Notes under the pieces: generated by a model
Told to the model about the DNA's origin: nothing
What the model saw: the letters and a program-made list of their open reading frames with translations, nothing else
Databases searched by the model: none
Assembly: GCA_028292065.1 (NCBI GenBank)
Contig: JAQGNC010000366.1
Location: forward strand, 1 to 13,827
Origin: Betaproteobacteria bacterium
GTDB lineage: Bacteria > Pseudomonadota > Gammaproteobacteria > Burkholderiales > SG8-41
DNA length: 13,827 nucleotides
Reading direction: 5' to 3'
Part shown: piece by piece, positions 1 to 6,592 of the stretch
How positions within the stretch are numbered: position 1 is the first letter of the stretch
Layout: each line of letters opens with the position of its first letter
Program-made: the position numbers and the translations under genes

Positions 1-243
1 GGTACGATCGACACCGTGCGCCCGCACCCCGAGTGGTATCCCGAGCTCCAGAACGCCTACGCGGACCGCAAGAACCACATGCCGATGGCGAGGCTCGGCC
101 AGCCGCAGGAAGTCGCGAACGCATGCCTCTTCCTCGCGAGCGAGCTCGCGGGCTATACCACGGGACAGGAGATCTTCGCCTCGGGCGGCGCTTTCCCGCT
201 GGTGAGACAGCCTTGGGACGAGTATCCGGCGGAGGAATTTTAG
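1..243 (+). CDS. Short-chain dehydrogenase/reductase (SDR), C-terminal fragment
   Basis: The reading frame is open from base 1 to TAG at 241-243, so only the last 80 residues of a gene starting outside the window are present. The fragment begins GTIDT and continues to RLGQPQEVANACLFLAS, then YTTGQEIFASGG. This is the usual end of classical SDR enzymes: the xGxPxEVAxxxxFLAS helix followed by a TGxxxxxxGG strand. Classical SDRs are cytosolic NAD(P)-dependent oxidoreductases of about 250 residues. The cofactor fold and the YxxxK active site lie upstream, so the substrate cannot be named. The C-terminal tail after the GG motif (about 19 residues, ending AEEF) is slightly longer than usual. The family call is firm; the reaction is unknown. 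Confidence 0.9.
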   Translation, partial: GTIDTVRPHPEWYPELQNAYADRKNHMPMARLGQPQEVANACLFLASELAGYTTGQEIFASGGAFPLVRQPWDEYPAEEF

Positions 244-331
244 GTCGTCAACAGGCAGCCCACCGTCCTCTGCGCGCGACGCCCAGCCGCGCGTTCGGCT
301 CTGCCGCGGTCGCCCGATACAAAGGACACTC

Positions 332-439
332 ATGCATTTCGCACCTCACTTGCCTGGCGGTGGCACCGCGCCGACTGACGCGAAGCTTATCGGTAAGTCA
401 GGTGTGCCGCTGTCGGTCGGCAGGCTGCGCTTGTTTTAA
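332..439 (+). CDS. Possible 35-residue small ORF with a good ribosome-binding site
   Basis: ATG at 332-334 is preceded by AAGGA at 322-326 with 5-base spacing, one of the better ribosome-binding sites in the window. The frame closes at TAA (437-439). The peptide starts MHFAPHLPGGGTAP and ends VGRLRLF; it has no signal peptide or membrane segment. I recognise no family. It could be a genuine small protein, the 5' stub of a gene truncated by a deletion, or chance. The hairpin at 443-468 begins four bases after the stop. The call rests only on the ribosome-binding site and frame, so confidence is low. Confidence 0.25.
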   Translation: MHFAPHLPGGGTAPTDAKLIGKSGVPLSVGRLRLF

Positions 440-442
440 ACG

Positions 443-468
443 CTGCTTTCGGCCGAGGCCAAAAGCAG
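443..468. terminator. Hairpin between the small ORF and the 3' end of the Bug gene
   Basis: Two 12-base arms (443-454 and 457-468) are complementary except for one C-A mismatch and enclose a 2-base centre: CTGCTTTCGGCC, GA, GGCCAAAAGCAG. The hairpin lies downstream of the Bug receptor stop at 539 (minus strand) and just after the small plus-strand ORF. Read on the minus strand, it is followed by a short TTT-containing stretch (CGTTTAAAAC), so it could be a weak intrinsic terminator of the Bug gene. Without a proper T tract it could equally be a remnant of a dispersed palindromic repeat. The rest of 244-538 shows nothing recognisable. Confidence 0.4.
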
Positions 469-538
469 AATTGCCCGCATACGCGCGAGGTGCAAGTTGG
501 CACTGGGGGCCATGGATGGACTGGTGTACCCAGCGGCG

Positions 539-1519
539 TTACTTCAGCTCGATCTTCGCGTTCCTGAGCACTTCGCGATAGCGCTGCCACTCCGCCTCGA
601 CAAAGCGCGCGAATTCCGCAGGCGAGCGGCCGTCCGCGTCGAATCCGCCGGTCGTTAGGATCTTGGCGACCTCGGGGCTCTGCACGGCTTTGTTCACCTC
701 TTCGGCGAGCACCGCGATCGCTTTCCGCGGGGTGCCGGCAGGAACAAACCAACCTACCCAGGTGCCCTTGATGACGCAGTCCTCGACGCCCGCTTCCTGC
801 ATTGTCGGAGCGTTCGGAAATTCTTTGGAGCGCTCCGACCCGGTGAAGGCGATAGGCCGCACTTTGCCGTTCTGCACGAACGGAAACACGGTAGCTGGGG
901 ACAGCATCATGAGATCGACCTGACCCGCGGCGATTGCCGTGAGCGCCGGGGCGCTGCCCTTGTAAGGCACGTGCAGGAGCGGCGTGGCGGCTTTCATCGC
1001 AAAGAACTCGGAAGCGACATGCAGCGCGTTGCCGATGCCGGGCGTGCCGTAAGTGAGGCGCTTGTCGCCGCGGGTTTTCGCTAACGCGACCAGCTCACGT
1101 ACGGACTTGACCGGAAGTTCCTGGCGCACCACGAGAAGGTAGCCCTGCCCGATGCCGAGGTTCGTGACCGGCACGAAGTCTTTGTGCAGATCGTAGGGCA
1201 CGTCCTTTCCCAACAGTGCATTCAGCACGAGCGAAGGCGAGACGTTGAGCACGGTGTAGCCGTCGGGCGTCGCCCGCGCGACTGCCGCCGAACCAATCGC
1301 GCTGTTGGCGCCGGGCCGGTTGTCGATGATGAAGCGCGCGCCGGATTGCTTTGTGATCTGCGCGGTGACAACGCGCCCCAGCGTGTCGACAGTACCACCC
1401 GCGTCGAACGGTACGACGAGCCGGATCGGTTTGTTGGGATAGTTCTGAGCGCCGGCGAAACTCGCCGTGCCGGCGACCAGCGCGGCGCTAACCAAGCACT
1501 TGACCATACGTAATTGCAT
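539..1519 (-). CDS. Bug-family periplasmic solute-binding receptor (TTT system)
   Basis: This 326-residue exported protein is of the tripartite tricarboxylate transporter receptor (Bug/TctC) family, which captures carboxylate or aromatic-acid ligands in the periplasm. A signal peptide covers about residues 1-25, with a basic start, a hydrophobic core and likely cleavage around FAGA-Q. The mature part begins YPNKPIRLVVPF, followed by the ligand loop DAGGTVDTLGR (family usual PxxPGGxxDxxAR), IIDNRPGANSAIGS and ATPDGYT; VPYKGSAPAL lies in the second lobe. I chose ATG 1519 over TTG 1522 because GGAGGA at 1526-1531 gives normal spacing. No TctA/TctB membrane genes are nearby, which is common for orphan Bug genes. 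It is divergent from the FAD monooxygenase at 1791, suggesting linked regulation. The ligand is unknown. Confidence 0.93.
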   Translation of the reverse strand: MQLRMVKCLVSAALVAGTASFAGAQNYPNKPIRLVVPFDAGGTVDTLGRVVTAQITKQSGARFIIDNRPGANSAIGSAAVARATPDGYTVLNVSPSLVLNALLGKDVPYDLHKDFVPVTNLGIGQGYLLVVRQELPVKSVRELVALAKTRGDKRLTYGTPGIGNALHVASEFFAMKAATPLLHVPYKGSAPALTAIAAGQVDLMMLSPATVFPFVQNGKVRPIAFTGSERSKEFPNAPTMQEAGVEDCVIKGTWVGWFVPAGTPRKAIAVLAEEVNKAVQSPEVAKILTTGGFDADGRSPAEFARFVEAEWQRYREVLRNAKIELK

Positions 1520-1678
1520 CAATGTTCCTCCAAGGGCTTACACATCGCACTTGTGGGGCTATGGCACCACACTGTGCTTCGCTACGAAACGGACCGGCAT
1601 TGTGTACTGGTTTCGCCGCGCTCGCGGCTCCGGGCCGAAATCCGTGCGAGTATCGCGCCTCGGATTACAGCCGTAACG

Positions 1679-1695
1679 TCGTCACTGATTGACGA
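1679..1695. promoter_or_regulatory. Small dyad in the divergent Bug/monooxygenase intergenic region
   Basis: TCGTCA and TGACGA form a perfect 6-base inverted repeat around a 5-base centre (CTGAT). It sits about 100 bp upstream of the monooxygenase start, within the 268-bp region between divergent genes (1520-1790). That position suits an operator for a LysR- or GntR-type regulator, but no regulator gene is adjacent and I see no convincing -35/-10 pair. A 6-base arm can occur by chance. Confidence 0.2.
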
Positions 1696-1790
1696 TATCG
1701 GCGAGACATTTGGGGTCTCCACCACCGGCGCTAAGGCGGTGACACCCGCGCGGCGGAGTCGTCCCTGCGCACATACCAAGGCGAGAAAAC

Positions 1791-2936
1791 ATGAAGATCG
1801 CAATTGTGGGAGGTGGCATCGGTGGCCTGACTACCGCCTTGGCTCTGACCCAGGCAGGCTTCGCCGTTACTGTGTACGAGCGCGCGGCGCAACTGGTCGA
1901 TCAGGGCGCCGGAATTACGCTTGCGCCCAATGCGACACGAGTGCTCTACCACCTCGGCGTCGGACCTGACCTCGAAGCGACCTCCGTCACGCCGCCAATG
2001 ACGGAATACCGGCATTACCGCACCGGCCGCGTCATCTTCCGCATGATGACCAAGGATTTTCGCGAGCTCTATGGCGCGCCCTATATGCGTCTGCATCGCT
2101 GGGATTTGCAGCATGCGCTGATCACACGCCTCGCTGACACCGCTCCGGGTGCGCTGAGGCTCGGTTCCTCCGTGGAGCGAGTCGAGCCCGGCAATGGACA
2201 GGTACAGCTGCGGTTCGCCGATGGTCGCTCGGAGATCGCGGACGTGGTGATCGCGGCTGATGGCATTCGCTCGACGATCCGCGAGGCCCTTTTCAATCCG
2301 GCGCCCCCGGTTTTTACGGGGTTCGTGGCCTGGCGAGGACTGGTCGATACCGCGGATCTGCCTCAACACCTGCATGAATCGGCAGTGGCCTTCGGACAGG
2401 GCCGGCACATCAACCGTTATCTGGTCCGCCGCGGCGAATTGCTGAATTTCGTCGCCGTTGCACACCGAAACCAGTGGGAAGCAGAGGGCTGGACTATACC
2501 GGCACCGTTGGACGAGTTCCTCGAGGAGTTCTCCAGCTTCGACGAGGGCACCCGAACCGTTATTTCCCGGCCGGTGCTGGGCCAGGTGTTCAAGTGGGGC
2601 TTGTTCGGCCGTCGGTGGCTCGAGGAGTGGTCTTCCGGCCGCGTCGTGCTGCTCGGCGATGCAGCACATCCAATGCTGCCGTTCCTGGGACAGGGCGCAG
2701 CGAATGCCATCGAAGATGCAATGATTCTTGCGCGCTGCCTTAAATCCGAAGCCACACCCGAGCAAGCCTTTGCGCTTTATCAACGGACACGCAGTCCTCG
2801 TGCGCGCGCCGCAACCGATCAGGCAGCAAAGCGCGGCGACCGTTATCTGGGAGAGCCCGACGCAGACAGCCTGAAAGGCAACGAGCCTGGGGCGGAATAT
2901 GCCTACGACGCAGTCTCAGGGCCGCTTGGCGGATGA
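1791..2936 (+). CDS. FAD-dependent aromatic monooxygenase (salicylate/3-hydroxybenzoate hydroxylase-like)
   Basis: This 381-residue group A flavoprotein monooxygenase uses NAD(P)H and O2 to hydroxylate an aromatic, usually phenolic, ring in the cytosol. Three signatures are in order. The FAD-binding GGGIGG is at residues 7-12, with the ribose-binding Glu at residue 30. The NADPH-linked DG motif (AADGIRS) is at 156-162. The second FAD motif, GRVVLLGDAAHPMLPFLGQG, begins at 283, with G289 and D290. Length fits the salicylate 1-monooxygenase / 3-hydroxybenzoate 6-hydroxylase group, and Arg103-Trp104 matches the RxxL-type strand of that family. ATG 1791 has a purine-rich AAGGCGAG upstream. It is divergent from the Bug receptor at 539-1519, suggesting an imported aromatic acid as substrate. 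No ring-cleavage dioxygenase is in view, so the exact substrate is not assignable. Confidence 0.88.
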   Translation: MKIAIVGGGIGGLTTALALTQAGFAVTVYERAAQLVDQGAGITLAPNATRVLYHLGVGPDLEATSVTPPMTEYRHYRTGRVIFRMMTKDFRELYGAPYMRLHRWDLQHALITRLADTAPGALRLGSSVERVEPGNGQVQLRFADGRSEIADVVIAADGIRSTIREALFNPAPPVFTGFVAWRGLVDTADLPQHLHESAVAFGQGRHINRYLVRRGELLNFVAVAHRNQWEAEGWTIPAPLDEFLEEFSSFDEGTRTVISRPVLGQVFKWGLFGRRWLEEWSSGRVVLLGDAAHPMLPFLGQGAANAIEDAMILARCLKSEATPEQAFALYQRTRSPRARAATDQAAKRGDRYLGEPDADSLKGNEPGAEYAYDAVSGPLGG

Positions 2937-3082
2937 TTCGCAGAGAAAAATGTTTCTATCGCAAGCAAGTATCTGTCGGGTGGAAGCGAAGCTCCGATGG
3001 ACGATGCCCGCTCGAACAACGTCGGCGAAACCACCGATGTCGCGCAGTCCCGCCTTTGATTTCCTAAAGCGTTTCGGTCGCT

Positions 3083-4303
3083 CTATTTCGGCGTGAGATG
3101 GAAGAGGCCGCCGGGTCTTGCATCTTCCAACATCCAAAGCGAGCCGTCCGGCGCCTCTTCGATATCACGCACGCGTTTGCCGACGGTCCAGCGCTGGACC
3201 ACGGTCGCGCCGCCCTTGCCGTCGAACGCGACGCGGTCGATTCCTCTGCTGACCAAGCCGCTGATCAATGCGCTTCCATTCCATTGCGGGAAGACGCTGC
3301 CCTTGTAAAACATGATGTTGCCGGGCGCGTTCACCGGATCCCAATAGATCACCGGCTTCGCGAGGTCCGGCCGCGTATCAGGGCTGGCGATGGGCAGACC
3401 GTTATAGTTCTTGCCATAGACGACCAGCGGCCAGCCGTAATTCTTGCCGGGCTCGATCAAGTTCAGTTCGTCGCCGCCGCGCGGACCATGCTCGACTTCC
3501 CACAGCCGACCATCAGGCCCGAAGGCGAGGCCGTAAGGCGTGCGATGTCCGGTGGTCCAGGTTTCCGCAGGCGTCAGGTTCGCCTTCGGGAACGTATAGG
3601 TGCTGACCACCCGCGCGGTCTTGGCTGCCTCGGTATCGCTGGGCGGATCGATCAAGGGAATGGTCGCGGCGCCTGTTTTGCCCTCCATCGGATTGCCGGG
3701 CGCGGGTTTGCCGTCGAGCGTCAGCCGCAGGATCTTGCCGACGGGCTGGTTGGGATCCTGAGCGGGCGTCATCCGCTGGCGGTCGCCCACCGTGAGGAAA
3801 AGGTATTTGCCGTCAGGCGAGAAGGCGATCTGCCCGCCTGCCTGACCGCCCTTGCCCGTGGGCACCTGGCGCCACAGCACTTCGAAACCGTGCAGCGCGG
3901 CGCGGTTGCCGTCCAGCACAAGCTGGCCCCGGCCGAGCGCCAGGCCGCCACCGTAATTGCCCGGTTCGACATACGTGAGATAGACACTGTGGTCGGTGGC
4001 GTAATGGGGTGAGACGAAGACACCGAGCAGCCCATTCTGGCCTTGATAGTAGCTGGGCGGCACGCCCGTCACTTCGGTCTTGGCACCTTGCGGGGTGACC
4101 AGCTGGACGCGGCCCACCTTTTCGGTCACGAGCATGCGGCCGTCGCGCAGGAACGCGATGCGCCACGGCAGGTCAAAGCTCGCCACCTGCGTCATAGTGA
4201 AGGGCAGGTTCGGCTCGGCTTTCTGCTCCCCCGCATTGGTCTGCGCATGGGTCGTACTTGAAAACAGCGCCGCAACAAAAACCGCGATTGATAACTTCTT
4301 CAT
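3083..4303 (-). CDS. Secreted PQQ-type sugar dehydrogenase (glucose/sorbosone dehydrogenase family), with the catalytic His replaced
   Basis: This 406-residue exported beta-propeller protein belongs to the soluble glucose/sorbosone dehydrogenase family (sGDH, YliI/Asd), periplasmic enzymes that oxidise aldoses with PQQ. The signal peptide MKKLSIAVFVAALFSSTTHA is evident, which is why I start at ATG 4303; ATG 4333 and GTG 4339 would put 10-12 residues in front of it. Blade motifs include FLRDGRMLVTEKVGRV, QNGLLGVFVSPHY, AFSPDGKYLFLTVGDRQ, GHRTPYGLAFGPDGRLW (His253, Arg254) and EHGPRGGDELNLI. The oddity is at the family's H-x-G-G-R active-site motif: the protein reads QAGGQ, with Gln154 for the His base and Gln158 for the Arg. 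It may be a divergent subfamily or not a dehydrogenase at all. Transcription converges with the monooxygenase. No strong ribosome-binding site is visible. Confidence 0.88.
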   Translation of the reverse strand: MKKLSIAVFVAALFSSTTHAQTNAGEQKAEPNLPFTMTQVASFDLPWRIAFLRDGRMLVTEKVGRVQLVTPQGAKTEVTGVPPSYYQGQNGLLGVFVSPHYATDHSVYLTYVEPGNYGGGLALGRGQLVLDGNRAALHGFEVLWRQVPTGKGGQAGGQIAFSPDGKYLFLTVGDRQRMTPAQDPNQPVGKILRLTLDGKPAPGNPMEGKTGAATIPLIDPPSDTEAAKTARVVSTYTFPKANLTPAETWTTGHRTPYGLAFGPDGRLWEVEHGPRGGDELNLIEPGKNYGWPLVVYGKNYNGLPIASPDTRPDLAKPVIYWDPVNAPGNIMFYKGSVFPQWNGSALISGLVSRGIDRVAFDGKGGATVVQRWTVGKRVRDIEEAPDGSLWMLEDARPGGLFHLTPK

Positions 4304-4639
4304 TTGTATGTTTCGCAAAGATTGATAGTGCATGCTCACAAGGATTTACGATTTCGGTTCCAATCTCGCGCATCCTAATCATTCGTCCATCGCTCGACTG
4401 AGCAAGTTTGCGGCCACGACCACAACTGCTCCCAGCGAGGCGAGTGTCCCCTAATCGACGTCCGACACTGTGCTGATGATCGGCGTGAAAAATCCGACCC
4501 GGGCAGAGCGCCAGAAATTTCGACTTACTAAGACCGCTCGCTGGAATATCAGGAAGCCGCCGCCTTCCGCCGCAACAACGGCGCAGGCGAAGTGGAGCAG
4601 GTCATCGTAGAAAGCGGCGACCTAACGCTTTGAGTAGCG

Positions 4640-4672
4640 CAGGGCCTGTCCTGAGCCTGTCGAAGGGCGCCC
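4640..4672. repeat. Dispersed intergenic repeat containing CCTGTCCTGAGCCTGTCGAAGG
   Basis: The core CCTGTCCTGAGCCTGTCG, followed by AAGG, at about 4644-4665 matches a short repeat that is very common between genes in GC-rich Proteobacteria. It is usually seen as TTCGACAGGCTCAGGACAGG and often yields spurious peptides such as LRQAQDRP. It lies just after the gene debris ending at 4633. Recognition is from memory of the motif; no second copy is in this window. Confidence 0.6.
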
Positions 4673-4710
4673 CGCCTGCAGCGCGTTTCGCTAACGAGTA
4701 AGTGGCTGTT

Positions 4711-4751
4711 GCGATAGACGAGTGACGGGCCACCGCGATAAACCAGTGACG
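4711..4751 (+). repeat. Imperfect direct repeat, two 17-base copies 24 bases apart
   Basis: GCGATAGACGAGTGACG (4711-4727) and GCGATAAACCAGTGACG (4735-4751) match at 15 of 17 positions. The pair lies between the two dispersed repeats and about 110 bp upstream of the toxin gene. It could be a protein-binding array or part of a larger repeat element; no function is evident. Confidence 0.45.
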
Positions 4752-4763
4752 AGAACAATGAAA

Positions 4764-4806
4764 TCTCCTTCGCCCCGCGTGCGGGGAGAGGGTCGGGGAG
4801 AGGGGA
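4764..4806. repeat. Dispersed repeat of the 'CCCTCTCCCCGACCCTCTCCCC' type
   Basis: CTCCTTCGCCCCGCGTGCGG, then GGAGAGGGTCGGGGAGAGGGG, is a widespread intergenic repeat in Xanthomonadales, Burkholderiales and relatives. Its minus-strand reading gives the familiar spurious peptide LPDPLPARG. It contains a CCCCGCGTGCGGGG dyad that can form a hairpin. It sits about 55 bp upstream of the toxin promoter candidate. Confidence 0.65.
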
Positions 4807-4856
4807 AACAGCTGACCGACAAGTACGAGCTCTTCGGACCCACCTGCGAACTACAG

Positions 4857-4885
4857 TTGACATGCCGCTAGACGAGAACTATGGT
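4857..4885 (+). promoter_or_regulatory. Candidate sigma-70 promoter overlapping the toxin 5' end
   Basis: TTGACA (4857-4862) is a perfect -35 hexamer, and TATGGT (4880-4885), 17 bases downstream, matches 4 of 6 -10 positions. Initiation would be near 4891-4893. The -35 overlaps the A of the only in-frame ATG of the toxin (4862), so a transcript from here would lack that codon. Either this match is fortuitous or the toxin uses a non-ATG start. The toxin-antitoxin pair has no better promoter directly upstream. Confidence 0.4.
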
Positions 4886-5188
4886 TCACACCCGGTCGAG
4901 CTGCTCAAGACCGACGTTTTCGATCGGTGGCTGGCGAGGTTGCGCGATGCGCGTGCCGCGGCGCGCGTTCAGGCGCGGCTCGACCGTCTTGCTATGGGCA
5001 ATCCGGGAGACGCCAAATCCGTCGGTGAAGGCGTGGTCGAAATGCGCATCGATTACGGACCCGGATACCGCGTTTATTACGTTCGGCGGGGCGTGCTCGT
5101 GATTCTGCTGCTCTGCGGCGGCGACAAGAGCACGCAGGTGAAAGACATCACCCGGGCGAAGCAGATGGCCCAGGCGTTGAAGGAGTGA
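4862..5188 (+). CDS. RelE/HigB-like toxin (addiction module killer protein)
   Basis: This is a small basic protein of the RelE/ParE superfamily, addiction-module killer type (HigB/Gp49-like), 108 residues as annotated. Related toxins are ribosome-dependent mRNA endonucleases; this activity is inferred. Family landmarks are F-RWLARLRDARAAARVQARL, GNPGDAKSVGEGVVEMRIDY, GPGYRVYYVRRG and LLLCGGDKSTQVKDITRAK. Homologues typically start about where VELLKTDVF begins (residue 12), so the first 11 residues look like an extension. ATG 4862 has no ribosome-binding site and overlaps a strong -35 box. ATG 4881 has a GACGAG upstream but lies in another frame, so a one-base indel in the C run at 4891-4893 is possible. 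The stop is 3 bp from the antitoxin ATG, the toxin-first order typical of higBA pairs. Confidence 0.85.
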   Translation: MPLDENYGSHPVELLKTDVFDRWLARLRDARAAARVQARLDRLAMGNPGDAKSVGEGVVEMRIDYGPGYRVYYVRRGVLVILLLCGGDKSTQVKDITRAKQMAQALKE

Positions 5189-5191
5189 GAC

Positions 5192-5515
5192 ATGGCGAGC
5201 CGAAAAATCGCAGTGAGCCGTTACGACACCGCCGACTACCTGAAGACGGAGAAGGACATCGCGCGCTATCTCGAAGCCGTGATGGACGAAGGCGGCGATG
5301 ATGCCGCTTACGTCGCGCACGCGCTGGGCGTCGTGGCGCGTGCACGCAACATGAGCCAACTCGCCCGCGCGGCCGGCATGACCCGTGAAGGCCTGTATAA
5401 GGCGCTGTCGCGCATAGTCAATCCGAGTTTCGCGACGGTGCTGAAAGTGGCGAAAGCGCTTGGTCTCGAAGTGAATTTCAAACCCGCAGCCGGCAAGACC
5501 TCTCGTTCGGCGTAA
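5192..5515 (+). CDS. HigA-like antitoxin with helix-turn-helix (addiction module antidote)
   Basis: This 107-residue DNA-binding antitoxin is of the 'putative addiction module antidote' family and is expected to bind and neutralise the toxin encoded just upstream and to repress the operon. An N-terminal segment (YDTADYLKTEKDIARYLEA) is followed by an Xre-like helix-turn-helix at about residues 53-87: MSQLARAAGMTREGLYKALS, then NPSFATVLKVAKALGLEV. The AAGGAG ribosome-binding site (5180-5185) lies inside the toxin's 3' end, 6 bases from ATG 5192, so translation is coupled. The length is normal for the family and the gene appears intact. It is followed after 41 bp by rtcA on the same strand. Confidence 0.92.
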   Translation: MASRKIAVSRYDTADYLKTEKDIARYLEAVMDEGGDDAAYVAHALGVVARARNMSQLARAAGMTREGLYKALSRIVNPSFATVLKVAKALGLEVNFKPAAGKTSRSA

Positions 5516-5556
5516 CTCGTAATCCCTGAATGAATCTTGAGTAGATCGATCAACCC

Positions 5557-6588
5557 ATGCTGACCCTCGACGGCTCCCAAGGCGAAGGCGGCGGTCAGAT
5601 CCTGCGCACGTCGCTGGCGCTGTCGATGTGCACCGGCATGCCTTTCCGCATCGAGCGCATCCGGGCGAGTCGTAAGAGGCCCGGCCTGATGCGTCAGCAT
5701 CTCGCAGCCGTGGTCGCGTCGGCTGAAGTGAGCAGCGCGCGAGTCACCGGTGCGCAGATCGGTTCGCAAACCCTCACGTTCGCGCCGGATCGGGTACGCG
5801 GCGGCGAGTATCGCTTTTCCACCGGGTCTGCCGGGAGTTGCACCCTCGTGCTGCAGACGATCCTGCCGGCGCTGCTGCACGCGCCGACCGCGAGCACCGT
5901 GACCCTGCAGGGCGGCACCCACAACCCGATGGCGCCGCCGTACCCGTTTCTCGAGCGCGCGTTCGCGCCGGTGCTGAGGCGCATGGGCGCGAACATCACG
6001 CTGAAGCTGAATCGCCACGGTTTCTATCCCGCCGGTGGCGGCGAGCTCGTCGCGGTCGTTGAGCCGGTCGGCACGCTCGGCGTCATCGAGCTGAGCGAGC
6101 GCGGGGAGCGCGTGAACGCCTATGCCGAAAGCCTGATCGCGGCGCTTCCCGAGAACATAGCGAAGCGCGAGCTCGCGGCAATCGCAAAGGCACTCGGATG
6201 GAACGAGAGTCAGTTGCTCGAACGCAACCTGCCGCGCAACGAAGGTCCCGGCAATTCGCTGCACGTGACACTGGTTCACCGCAATGTCACCGAAGTGTTC
6301 AGCGCTTTCGGCGAGATCGGCGTCACCAGTGAGGCCGTGGCGAAGCAGGTTATCGACGAGGTGCGGCGTTATCTCGCGTCCGACGCCGCGGTCGGCGGCC
6401 ACCTTGCCGACCAGTTGCTCGTGCCGATGGCGCTCGCCGGCGGCGGCACTTTCACCACGTCCGAAGTGACGCCGCACACGCGCACGAATGCCGAAGTCAT
6501 CGGCAGGTTCCTGCCGGTGGAGACCGACATCGCTGCGAGCGGCGGGAACGCTTACACGGTGACGATGAGGGCCAGGCAGCCCCGCTGA
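5557..6588 (+). CDS. rtcA: RNA 3'-terminal phosphate cyclase RtcA
   Basis: This 343-residue cytosolic enzyme converts an RNA 3'-phosphate to a 2',3'-cyclic phosphate using ATP, through an adenylated histidine. It opens with MLTLDGSQGEGGGQILRTSL, the family signature. Next come IRASRKRPGLMRQHL, FSTGSAGSCTLVLQTILPAL, the HNPMAPPYPFLE segment and HGFYPAGGGE. The C-terminal HLADQLLVPMALAGGG is followed by TPHTRTN; His307 corresponds to the adenylated His309 of E. coli RtcA. The enzyme looks full-length and intact. RtcB ligase and the RtcR activator, its usual partners, are absent from the window. It instead follows a toxin-antitoxin pair by 41 bp on the same strand and may be co-transcribed. The ribosome-binding site is weak, so coupling is uncertain. 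Confidence 0.96.
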   Translation: MLTLDGSQGEGGGQILRTSLALSMCTGMPFRIERIRASRKRPGLMRQHLAAVVASAEVSSARVTGAQIGSQTLTFAPDRVRGGEYRFSTGSAGSCTLVLQTILPALLHAPTASTVTLQGGTHNPMAPPYPFLERAFAPVLRRMGANITLKLNRHGFYPAGGGELVAVVEPVGTLGVIELSERGERVNAYAESLIAALPENIAKRELAAIAKALGWNESQLLERNLPRNEGPGNSLHVTLVHRNVTEVFSAFGEIGVTSEAVAKQVIDEVRRYLASDAAVGGHLADQLLVPMALAGGGTFTTSEVTPHTRTNAEVIGRFLPVETDIAASGGNAYTVTMRARQPR

Positions 6589-6592
6589 AGGT

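Larger units (their letters stand above)
4304..4861. other. 558-bp gene-poor stretch with dispersed repeats and possible gene debris
   Basis: No convincing intact gene lies here. From 4532 to 4633 a short plus-strand frame reads like a protein C-terminus (starts DRSLEYQEAAAF, ends VIVESGDLTL, then TGA) but is cut off by a stop (TAA at 4529) and has no start codon. Upstream, about 4470-4500, the sequence TGATGATCGGCGTGAAAAAT followed by CCGACCC resembles, from memory, terminal sequences of IS21-type elements; no transposase is present. Two dispersed repeats follow at 4640-4672 and 4764-4806. A minus-strand frame across them (4863-4549) is repeat-derived and not called. The stretch reads as eroded mobile or genic DNA. 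Confidence 0.5.

Noticed and set aside
2937..3082. Possible gene or terminator between the convergent monooxygenase and PQQ-type genes
   Set aside because: I saw no strong hairpin with a T tract and no frame with a ribosome-binding site in these 146 bases.
4549..4863. Minus-strand frame of 104 codons upstream of the toxin
   Set aside because: Its peptide is made of translations of dispersed repeats (LPDPLPARG, LRQAQDRP) and of the tandem 17-base repeat; it is not a protein gene.
5308..6477. Minus-strand frame of 389 codons across rtcA
   Set aside because: It lies antisense to an intact, clearly recognised rtcA and the antitoxin; the frame is open only because of GC-rich codon bias.
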